Assembly: GCA_013911625.1 (NCBI GenBank)
Contig: JACESW010000092.1
Location: 1-5,514, forward strand
Length of the DNA: 5,514 nt
Origin: Cryomorphaceae bacterium
GTDB taxonomy: Bacteria; Bacteroidota; Bacteroidia; Flavobacteriales; Schleiferiaceae
Reading direction: 5' to 3'
Made by a program: the position numbers and the translations under genes. The notes beneath the pieces were generated by a model. The model had not been told where the DNA came from. It saw only the letters and a list, made by a program, of their open reading frames with translations, and did no database searches. Shown piece by piece: positions 1 to 5,092 of this stretch. The stretch's first letter is position 1. Every line of letters starts with the position of its first letter.

Positions 1-835
1 GGCAAATCAGATCGCACTGATGTCTCATTTAAGCCCCGGCGACGAAGTCATCTGTCATCCTTATGCCCACATCTACAACTACGAAGGCGGTGGAATTGCT
101 GCTAATGCCCACGCTTCTGTCACTTTTACTGGCGACAATCGTGGTATTATGCACCCAGAAGGGGTACTCGGTTCTATTAAAGCCGACGATGTCCATTACC
201 CAAAATCGCGCGTACTTGCACTTGAAAACACCTCCAACAAAGGCGGCGGAACGTGCTACGAATGGGAAGAAATTGAGGCGCTTAGAGCAGTAGCCTCGAA
301 ACATGAGCTGACCTTCCACCTCGATGGTGCGCGCCTATACAATGCCCTTGTGGCCAAGGATCAAAGTGAAAGCGATTACGGCACGGCATTCGATTCCATT
401 TCCATCTGTCTCTCCAAAGGTCTTGGTGCACCTGTAGGCTCTGTGCTTTTAGGCAGCGAGGAATTCATCCACCACAGCCGTAGAATACGCAAACGCATAG
501 GCGGTGGCTGGCGACAGGCAGGCCTTTTGGCCGGTGCGGCTATCTATGCACTAGAAAATAATGTGGACCGCTTGGCCGATGACCACGCTGCTGCCAAGGA
601 CATGGCTGAATTTTTAGGTCAGCAGTCTTGGGTCAAAAATGTAGTGGCCCCCGAAACCAACATCCTAATCTTTGGGTTGAACGAGGATATGGACCAAGAA
701 GCATTCATCAGCACCTTGGCTGAGAAGGGAATTGGCATAAGCCAAATGGGTCCCGGAAAATGCCGCATGGTCTTCCACCTTGACATCATCCCAGAACACA
801 TTAAAGAGGTGAAATCTGTATTGGCAGCTGTATAA
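1..835 (+). CDS. ltaE: Low-specificity L-threonine aldolase, 3' part (5' end outside window)
   Basis: PLP-dependent fold-type I enzyme that cleaves L-threonine or L-allo-threonine to glycine and acetaldehyde in the cytoplasm. The reading frame is open from the first full codon (position 2, reading ANQIAL), so the ATG at 20 is internal and not the start; compared with E. coli LtaE about 60 N-terminal residues are missing and 277 are visible. Seen in order: the HIYNYEGGG cofactor/substrate segment, the LENT motif, HLDGAR (Asp codon 323-325, binding the PLP pyridine nitrogen by family knowledge), and LSKGLGAPVGS with the Schiff-base Lys (codon 416-418). The GGGWRQ stretch that follows matches GGGMRQ of E. 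coli. One difference: the residue after LENT is Ser, where E. coli has His (LENTHN). The stop codon overlaps the start of the next small gene as TAATG, suggesting translational coupling. Identification is firm; exact stereospecificity cannot be read from the sequence. Confidence 0.95.
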   Translation, partial: ANQIALMSHLSPGDEVICHPYAHIYNYEGGGIAANAHASVTFTGDNRGIMHPEGVLGSIKADDVHYPKSRVLALENTSNKGGGTCYEWEEIEALRAVASKHELTFHLDGARLYNALVAKDQSESDYGTAFDSISICLSKGLGAPVGSVLLGSEEFIHHSRRIRKRIGGGWRQAGLLAGAAIYALENNVDRLADDHAAAKDMAEFLGQQSWVKNVVAPETNILIFGLNEDMDQEAFISTLAEKGIGISQMGPGKCRMVFHLDIIPEHIKEVKSVLAAV

Positions 836-999
836 TGCGAACTAAAAATTGCCCTAACTGCAAAAAGGACCATTCGGTCATGTTCAGGGTACAATACAAA
901 CCTGCTGATAAAACGTGGTATTTTCTCTGCGAAAAGTGCGTTTTAGAAGTCAAGCCTGGAAACAGCCATTACCGTTACGGCGGTACTTGGAAGGGTTAA
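835..999 (+). CDS. Small CxxC/CxxC (zinc-ribbon-like) protein, 54 aa, unknown function
   Basis: A 54-codon ORF starts at the ATG that shares its A with the threonine aldolase stop codon (TAATG, 833-837). The product starts MRTKNCPNCKKD and carries two Cys pairs, C6/C9 (CPNC) and C32/C35 (CEKC), separated by 22 residues, which is the usual layout of a small structural zinc ribbon. Aromatic and basic residues lie between the pairs (Tyr21, Trp28, Tyr29, Phe30), and the C-terminus is HYRYGGTWKG. I recall similar short proteins with a YGGTWK ending in Bacteroidota, but no assigned function. It is probably cotranscribed with ltaE; whether the two work together is unknown. Nucleic-acid binding or a structural role would be plausible for a zinc ribbon but is inference. 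Its stop codon overlaps the recX stop codon on the opposite strand. The four positioned Cys and the stop/start overlap make it a real gene rather than a chance ORF. Confidence 0.82.
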   Translation: MRTKNCPNCKKDHSVMFRVQYKPADKTWYFLCEKCVLEVKPGNSHYRYGGTWKG

Positions 1000-1448
1000 A
1001 GAGAACTTTTACGTTCTTCCTCTACCTGTTTACAAGCCTGATTAATCATCTCAAAAGAATACCCACGGCGTTGCATTGCAGCAGTCAGTTGTTCCTTTGT
1101 CTTAGAGCTGAACCATCGATCTGCTAAATACATGGCGTTCTTTTCTATGTGCTTAGGGTCAATTTGATTTAAGATCCGGTCAATGGTTACTCTAGGAATG
1201 CGGTGTTCTTGCAGTCCCATTCTGATGCGCTTCGGTGCCCAATGCTTTTGATTGAGTTTTCCTCTTGTAAATGCCTCAGCAAAACGGTACTCATCTAAGA
1301 AATTCTCTTCCATCAAAGTGGCAATCACTTCTTCGTGACGTTCCATGGGAAGTTTTATCAAACCGAGCTTGCGCTTAACCTCAAAAGGGCTGCGTTCTTG
1401 GTAGGCACAATAATGCTGCAGTTTCTGTAATGCTTCTGAGGTTGTCAT
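996..1448 (-). CDS. recX: Regulatory protein RecX
   Basis: A 150-residue RecX-family protein; the family binds RecA filaments and generally inhibits or modulates RecA recombinase and coprotease activity. The all-helical, Arg/Lys-rich three-repeat structure is visible. Repeat 1 is around residues 4-48, with CAYQERSPFEVKRKL at 14-28; repeat 2 is around 50-95, with FLDEYRFAEAF at 50-60 and the basic run KHWAPKRIRMGLQ at 68-80; repeat 3 is around 100-142 and ends with RRGYSFEMINQ. Length is normal for the family. The ATG at 1448 is the only reasonable start, because an in-frame TAA lies four codons upstream. recA is not in the window. The gene begins only 15 bases after the U-tract of the rng terminator, so its expression needs either a promoter inside that short stretch or readthrough. 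It converges on the small Cys protein gene, with a four-base overlap at the stop codons. Confidence 0.9.
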   Translation of the reverse strand: MTTSEALQKLQHYCAYQERSPFEVKRKLGLIKLPMERHEEVIATLMEENFLDEYRFAEAFTRGKLNQKHWAPKRIRMGLQEHRIPRVTIDRILNQIDPKHIEKNAMYLADRWFSSKTKEQLTAAMQRRGYSFEMINQACKQVEEERKSSL

Positions 1449-1463
1449 GGTCCAATTTTAACG

Positions 1464-1505
1464 AAAAAACCCCGAGGCTCGCATGCGAGTCTCGGGGTTT
1501 TCTTT
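1464..1505. terminator. Intrinsic terminator downstream of rng, probably bidirectional
   Basis: The left arm CCCCGAG-G-CTCG (1470-1481) pairs with the right arm CGAG-T-CTCGGGG (1486-1497) around a CATG loop. Read on the - strand (the direction of rng) the stem has one A-C mismatch and is followed by six U (complement of 1464-1469). Read on the + strand the same position becomes a G-U wobble, giving an unbroken 12-bp stem followed by UUUUCUUU (1498-1505). It sits 16 bases beyond the rng stop codon and just before recX, so its main job is probably ending the HU-to-rng transcript. It could also stop antisense transcripts coming through recX from ltaE. Confidence 0.92.
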
Positions 1506-1520
1506 ACACTGTTTCTCTCG

Positions 1521-3041
1521 TTAGATACGATTGTTATCCTTATCCAAAAGCTTCCATTCAAGCATTGTAAAGGCGTCCCTAGGAACAACAACGATTTTTT
1601 TCTTGAATCGTTTCTGCCAATCCTTTTTAACACTCTTCAAAATACCCTTGGTTAGATAGGCCTCAATAAATGGATGAACATGCACAAAAATCTCTTTCTG
1701 CTTCTTACCGCTAATCTTACTAGCGATAGTGTCAATCAGCTGAATAGGTGCTTCCACCAAATTATCTGGGTTCTCCTCACGAGTAGTAATATTCGTCTCA
1801 GGACGCACACGCTGACGGGTCAATTCCATCAATCCAAATCTCGAGATTGGCAGAATCTTGTGACGAGCGCGATCGCGCTTCATTTCATCGCGCATCTTTT
1901 CATAGACCGCGCGGCGATTCTCGGCACTGTTCATATCGATAAAATCGACAACAACAATACCTCCCATATCTCTCAACCTCAACTGACGAGCTACCTCTTC
2001 CGCAGCAAGCAAGTTTACCTGTAAAGCATTCGCTTCCTGATTCTCTGCCGTATTCGTACGATTCCCAGAGTTTACATCTACCACGTGCATGGCTTCCGTA
2101 TGCTCGATAATCAAATACGCGCCTTTAGGCATGCTCACTGAGCGGCCAAAGGCTCCCTTAATCTGACGATCAACATTGGCGAACTGGAACAACGGCATCT
2201 GACCGTTGTAGTACTTGACCATTTTAGATGCACCTGGCTTGATGGCCTCTAAGTACTCCTTAACCTCGTCAAAGAGTTCTTGGTGATCAATAGTGATACC
2301 TGTAAAGTTGTCGTTGAATACATCGCGCAAGAATGCACTCGCACGATTCATCTCGCGGAAAATACGTACTGGCTTATTTGTCCTCTTCACGCCTCTGTGG
2401 AGCGTTTTCCACTTGCGTATCAATGAATCTAAATCTGCCTGTAGGTCTTCCGCGGTCTGTCCTTTTGCGACAGTACGTATAATTACACCAAAGCCTTTTG
2501 GCTTGATGCCTCTGACCAATTTTTTCAGCCTATCCTTTTCTTCACGCTCGCGAATCTTCTGACTCACACTTACGCGATTAGAAAAAGGAACTAGAACTAC
2601 AAATCGACCGGCAATACTAAGCTCTGCAGTGATACGAGGCCCCTTCGTTGAGATGGGCTCTTTCGTAATCTGAACAAGGATTTGATCACCCTGCTTTAAA
2701 ACATCCCCAATATTTCCTTCCTTCTCAATATTAGAAGAGGTCTGGAAGTTGGAGATATTCGCTTGTTGTTTGCCTTTGAGAGTCTTACGCAAGTAACTCT
2801 GCCAGGAATTTATCTGCGGCCCGAGATCGTGGTAGTGCAAAAATGCATCTTTCTCATAACCAACGTCTACGAAGGCAGCGTTTAGGCCAGTGGCCAATTT
2901 TTTGACGGTCCCTAAATAGACATCGCCAACGGAGAAGCTATCGTCCCCTTTTTCCTTAATGAGCTCTTGTAATCTCCCGTCTTCAAGTAGTGCTATATCA
3001 GCACGGTCAGAACTAGCACTAATGACTAATTCTGTTTTCAT
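1521..3041 (-). CDS. rng: Ribonuclease G (RNase E/G family)
   Basis: Mg-dependent single-strand endoribonuclease of the Rne/Rng family, acting in rRNA maturation and mRNA turnover. The 506-residue product shows an S1 domain near residues 36-143, interrupted by a Lys/Asn/Gln-rich insertion at about 77-112. The 5'-sensor segment GFGVIIRT (183-190) has R189/T190, matching the 5'-phosphate pocket residues R169/T170 of E. coli RNase E. The DNase I-like catalytic part carries D322 (VVDVNSG) and D366 (VVVDFIDM), the counterparts of RNase E D303 and D346. The family stretch ISRFGLMELTRQRVRPE lies at 399-415. The Zn-link CPxC motif that should follow is absent; the product instead continues TNITTREENP, which I recall as usual in Bacteroidota. 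The C-terminal part (450-500) looks complete and there is no RNase E-type scaffold tail. The ATG at 3041 gives the expected MKTELVIS start and lies 11 bases after the 29-codon gene; a strong terminator follows the stop. Confidence 0.95.
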   Translation of the reverse strand: MKTELVISASSDRADIALLEDGRLQELIKEKGDDSFSVGDVYLGTVKKLATGLNAAFVDVGYEKDAFLHYHDLGPQINSWQSYLRKTLKGKQQANISNFQTSSNIEKEGNIGDVLKQGDQILVQITKEPISTKGPRITAELSIAGRFVVLVPFSNRVSVSQKIREREEKDRLKKLVRGIKPKGFGVIIRTVAKGQTAEDLQADLDSLIRKWKTLHRGVKRTNKPVRIFREMNRASAFLRDVFNDNFTGITIDHQELFDEVKEYLEAIKPGASKMVKYYNGQMPLFQFANVDRQIKGAFGRSVSMPKGAYLIIEHTEAMHVVDVNSGNRTNTAENQEANALQVNLLAAEEVARQLRLRDMGGIVVVDFIDMNSAENRRAVYEKMRDEMKRDRARHKILPISRFGLMELTRQRVRPETNITTREENPDNLVEAPIQLIDTIASKISGKKQKEIFVHVHPFIEAYLTKGILKSVKKDWQKRFKKKIVVVPRDAFTMLEWKLLDKDNNRI

Positions 3042-3052
3042 ACACTAGAAGC

Positions 3053-3142
3053 TTATTTCTTCTTGTGACGATTCTTTCTTAGACGCTTCTTACGCTTGTG
3101 CGTAGCAATCTTATGTCTTTTACGTTTTTTACCGCTTGGCAT
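3053..3142 (-). CDS. 29-aa highly basic protein, mS38/bS22-like (AURKAIP1/COX24-type), probable ribosomal mini-protein
   Basis: An ORF of 29 codons starts MPSGKKRKRHKIATHK and ends RKNRHKKK. Seventeen of 29 residues are Lys or Arg and three are His. The pattern KKRKR-x5-HKRKKRLRK-x-R resembles the short basic core of the AURKAIP1/COX24 C-terminal family, which includes mitochondrial mS38 and mycobacterial bS22, small proteins buried in rRNA of the small subunit. I recall nearly identical mini-proteins starting MPSGKKRKRHK across Bacteroidota, so this is a conserved gene and not chance composition. It lies 26 bases after the TPR gene and 11 bases before rng, in the same direction, so all three are probably on one transcript. 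Linkage to an rRNA-processing RNase fits a ribosomal role. The exact subunit and binding site in Bacteroidota are my inference. The gene is easily missed by ORF callers because of its size. Confidence 0.85.
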   Translation of the reverse strand: MPSGKKRKRHKIATHKRKKRLRKNRHKKK

Positions 3143-3168
3143 AATGCAAAGTTTTAAAGTTATTAATT

Positions 3169-3633
3169 CTATAAACCCTCAGCGAGATCCTTAACGCGAT
3201 CCGCTTCCGGGTATGTGTTTATGTACTCGTTTGCCACCTCAAGGGCCTTAGTCGTATCTCCAGTTTGAAGCAAAGCCTGTGCTTTATTCAAAGTATACAT
3301 CTCGTTTTCTGGGTGGAGCTGACTGAGCTGGTGGAAGCGATCCACAGCTTTGTCCCACTGACCACTCATCATAGAAAAGTTTCCAAGCCACATCAAGGCC
3401 TTTTCGTGATTAGGATCCTCACGAAGTACGTCCAATAGCATACCAATGGCAGCCATTGGTGCACCTTCTCCGCTTTGGATAATAGCTACGGCTTCATCCA
3501 CTTTTACATCCAAAGTACTTACCTCCTCACGCTCTTCCACTGCAGGTTCCTGATAAGGAGTCCTCGGAAGATTGAAGATGGCTACTGCAGCGATAACAGC
3601 TACAGCCAGTGCTATGTATGTATTGCGTGACAA
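3169..3633 (-). CDS. Membrane-anchored tetratricopeptide-repeat protein
   Basis: A 154-residue protein with one hydrophobic N-terminal segment (about residues 6-21, YIALAVAVIAAVAIFN), an acidic linker (EEREE, about 33-37) and a TPR region. Two clear 34-residue repeats occupy about 75-108 (ALMWLGNFSMMSGQWDKAVD, then a helix ending in HPEN) and 109-142 (NKAQALLQTGDTTKALEVAN, ending in YPEA), with a weaker helical pair before them near 46-73. The anchor has a basic N-terminus and acidic residues after it, so the TPR part is predicted to lie in the periplasm. No enzymatic motif is seen; TPRs bind other proteins, and the partner is unknown. The start must be TTG at 3633: no ATG or GTG lies between the in-frame TAG at 3645-3643 and the hydrophobic segment. 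That TTG follows the HU stop codon after one base, so translational coupling to HU is likely. I recall similar HU-linked TPR genes in Bacteroidota, with no proven function. Confidence 0.85.
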   Translation of the reverse strand: MSRNTYIALAVAVIAAVAIFNLPRTPYQEPAVEEREEVSTLDVKVDEAVAIIQSGEGAPMAAIGMLLDVLREDPNHEKALMWLGNFSMMSGQWDKAVDRFHQLSQLHPENEMYTLNKAQALLQTGDTTKALEVANEYINTYPEADRVKDLAEGL

Positions 3634-3634
3634 A

Positions 3635-3928
3635 TTACCCTTCTACTGAAACGTTTTCTTTTACGCCTTCAACGAATACTTTCGCAGGCTTAAATGCTGG
3701 GATGTAATGAGCTGGAATAACGATGGTAGTGTTCTTAGAGATGTTTCTACCTGTCTTCTGAGCGCGCTTCTTAACAATAAAAGAACCGAACCCACGCAAG
3801 TAAACATTGTTACCGTCTTCAAGGCTGTGTTTGATTTCTTTCATGAAGCTCTCCACAACTGCTTGAACTTCACCTCTCTCCATTCCTGTTTTATCAGAAA
3901 TTTTAGTAACGATATCCGCTTTAGTCAT
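3635..3928 (-). CDS. HU-family nucleoid DNA-binding protein
   Basis: A 97-residue HU/IHF-family protein, a dimeric nucleoid protein that bends and compacts DNA. It has the N-terminal helices (MTKADIVTKISDKTGM, 1-16), the turn and first strand with VYLRGFGSF (42-50), the beta-arm (about 53-76) and the conserved IPAFKPAK (76-83) near the C-terminus. The length is slightly above the usual 90, owing to an acidic tail (KENVSVEG). At the tip of the arm the canonical RNP is RNI (R61-N62-I63): the proline that intercalates between base pairs in HU/IHF is replaced by Ile. From memory this GRNISKNTT form recurs in one Bacteroidota HU group, so it may be a lineage variant rather than a mutation. The ATG at 3928 is the natural start and gives the usual MTKADIV. 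It is the first gene of the HU-TPR-miniprotein-rng run, with a good promoter element 45 bases upstream. Confidence 0.95.
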   Translation of the reverse strand: MTKADIVTKISDKTGMERGEVQAVVESFMKEIKHSLEDGNNVYLRGFGSFIVKKRAQKTGRNISKNTTIVIPAHYIPAFKPAKVFVEGVKENVSVEG

Positions 3929-3972
3929 TTACTCTGTATTTTTAGGTCTATCCGACCGGTTATTGAGGGGCG

Positions 3973-3980
3973 CAAATATA
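3973..3980 (-). promoter_or_regulatory. Bacteroidota -7 promoter element for the HU operon
   Basis: On the - strand this reads TATATTTG, a full match to the Bacteroidota primary-sigma -7 consensus TAnnTTTG. It would start transcription near 3966, leaving a leader of about 38 bases before the HU ATG. No clean -33 TTTG is seen at the expected distance; that region holds a short inverted repeat (3997-4009) instead. The assignment rests on the motif and its position only. Confidence 0.65.
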
Positions 3981-3996
3981 AAGCTATTCTCCTTAT

Positions 3997-4009
3997 TTAC
4001 AGCTTGTAA
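3997..4009. repeat. Short inverted repeat in the divergent HU/mutY promoter region
   Basis: TTACA-GCT-TGTAA is a 5-bp inverted repeat with a 3-base centre. It lies 16 bases upstream of the HU -7 element, about where the -33 contact would be, and 28 bases before the mutY ATG. The surrounding DNA is very AT-rich (for example AATAAATAAAAAAAT at 4008-4022). It could be an operator, but a repeat this short can arise by chance in AT-rich DNA. No recognisable TAnnTTTG element for mutY was found on the + strand of this intergenic stretch. Confidence 0.3.
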
Positions 4010-4036
4010 TAAATAAAAAAATCACACTAGGTAAGA

Positions 4037-5038
4037 ATGGCCACCAATTTACTTAACACGTTTAGAATCAGCATTGAAGACTATTACAGGGCTCATAAGC
4101 GTTCCCTGCCTTGGAGAAAGGACGAGCCTGTTCCTTATGAAGTCTGGCTGAGCGAAATCATCCTTCAACAAACGCGCGTCGCTCAAGGCACTCCGTATTG
4201 GAAAAAAATACTTGCAGAATTTCCCACTGTTGATGCTTTGGCAAACGCTGAAGAAGACAAACTGATGTCTCTATGGACGGGTCTCGGTTATTACAATAGA
4301 GCCCGCAACCTTCAAAAAGGTGCCAAACAAATCGTCTCAGAGTTTGGAGGCAAAATGCCAACGACCTTTGAGGATCTTTTGACCATCACTGGGATTGGCC
4401 CATATACTGCAGCGGCAATTGCGAGCATCTGCTTCAAGGAGAAGGTCGGTGTGGTAGACGGTAATGTTTATCGGGTATTAAGCCGATTCTTTGGCATCGC
4501 TACACCCATCAATCAAACCGCAGGGATCAAAGAATTCCAATCCCTAGCCAATGCAATCATTCAAAACACTTCAGATGCTGCTTCATACAACCAAGGCATT
4601 ATGGAATTTGGTGCATTGCACTGCACCCCGAAAAAACCCTTGTGTATGATGTGTGATTTGGCCGACATCTGCAGCGCATTCAATGAAGGGAAAGTCGATC
4701 AATTGCCCGTGAAAATTAAAAAAGGAAAACGCGGGTCAGAAGAGATTCACTATGCCATTGTTCGCTCTAGTGGCAGCATTGCGCTTAGAAAAAGAGGTAC
4801 TAGTGGAATCTGGGCAGGACTCTATGAACCCCCACGTCTGCAGGCCGCTCCAAAAAACAGTGAAGAATTGGCCCCTGCCATTGTGCATAAACTGAGTCAT
4901 AAAGATTTAAAATGCCATTTCTGGGCTGTGGACGAAGCAATACTCGATGAGCCAATAACCTACTATACAAAGGAGGAGACTGCCGATTTAGGCATGCCAA
5001 TAATTATTGCCAATCTTGTTGAAAACATAAAGATTTAA
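4037..5038 (+). CDS. mutY: A/G-specific adenine DNA glycosylase MutY
   Basis: Base-excision repair enzyme that removes adenine mispaired with 8-oxoguanine, preventing G:C to T:A changes. The 333-residue product is complete. The N-terminal catalytic half has E40 in SEIILQQT (general acid; E37 in E. coli), the helix-hairpin-helix ITGIGPYTAAAIASI (117-131) and D141 in VVDGNVYRVLSR (D138 in E. coli). The [4Fe-4S] cluster ligands C196-x6-C203-x2-C206-x5-C212 match the family spacing exactly. A NUDIX-like C-terminal domain (about 237-333) recognises 8-oxoG: it shows GIWAGLYEPPRL (257-268) and the loop HKLSHKDL (284-291), where LSH stands for the conserved FSH motif with H288. All key residues are present, so the enzyme should be active. 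The ATG at 4037 is followed at once by the expected N-terminal helix and is preceded by an A-rich leader. It is divergent from HU and 54 bases upstream of ssb; no hairpin terminator separates mutY from ssb. Confidence 0.96.
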   Translation: MATNLLNTFRISIEDYYRAHKRSLPWRKDEPVPYEVWLSEIILQQTRVAQGTPYWKKILAEFPTVDALANAEEDKLMSLWTGLGYYNRARNLQKGAKQIVSEFGGKMPTTFEDLLTITGIGPYTAAAIASICFKEKVGVVDGNVYRVLSRFFGIATPINQTAGIKEFQSLANAIIQNTSDAASYNQGIMEFGALHCTPKKPLCMMCDLADICSAFNEGKVDQLPVKIKKGKRGSEEIHYAIVRSSGSIALRKRGTSGIWAGLYEPPRLQAAPKNSEELAPAIVHKLSHKDLKCHFWAVDEAILDEPITYYTKEETADLGMPIIIANLVENIKI

Positions 5039-5054
5039 TAGCGTCGAAAATGCC

Positions 5055-5062
5055 TAACTTTG
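5055..5062 (+). promoter_or_regulatory. Bacteroidota -7 promoter element for ssb
   Basis: TAACTTTG matches the TAnnTTTG consensus exactly. TTTA at 5034-5037, inside the last codons of mutY, is a near match to the -33 TTTG element with a 17-base gap. Predicted transcription start is near 5069, leaving a leader of roughly 24 bases that is A-rich and has no Shine-Dalgarno site, as is usual in this phylum. This would let ssb be transcribed independently of mutY, fitting the higher demand for SSB. Confidence 0.7.
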
Positions 5063-5063
5063 A

Positions 5064-5073
5064 TTGTATACAA
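5064..5073. repeat. Perfect 10-bp palindrome at the predicted ssb transcription start
   Basis: TTGTATACAA is its own reverse complement. It begins one base after the ssb -7 element and spans the predicted start site, where a bound repressor would block initiation. It does not match a named operator I can recognise, and a 10-bp palindrome may be coincidental, so it is recorded as a candidate site only. Confidence 0.35.
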
Positions 5074-5092
5074 CGCAAAATAATAAGTTAAG

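Noticed and set aside
29..319. Antisense ORF of 96 codons inside ltaE
   Set aside because: Shadow frame with no recognisable domain, fully inside a well-conserved gene on the other strand.
20..835. ATG at 20 as the true start of the threonine aldolase
   Set aside because: The frame is open upstream to the window edge and reads ANQIAL, which continues the conserved family segment; the gene begins outside the window.
1001..1018. Possible terminator after the small Cys gene
   Set aside because: The stem is 5-6 bp (AGAAC/GTTCT) with no U-tract, and it lies inside the recX coding sequence.
915..1127. 70-codon + strand ORF spanning the ltaE/recX junction
   Set aside because: It overlaps the Cys-rich small gene in another frame and runs antisense into recX; no family resemblance.
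1445..1633. 62-codon - strand ORF across the terminator and the rng 3' end
   Set aside because: It contains the terminator hairpin and overlaps the end of rng in another frame; low-complexity translation with no family.
1674..2024. 116-codon + strand ORF inside rng
   Set aside because: Antisense shadow of the highly conserved RNase G catalytic region.
3945..3957. Small hairpin (GGTC/GACC) in the HU leader as a regulatory element or riboswitch
   Set aside because: Only a 4-bp stem with no extension or conserved surrounding structure; too weak to call.
3707..4009. 100-codon + strand ORF antisense to HU
   Set aside because: Shadow of HU running through its promoter; no domain.
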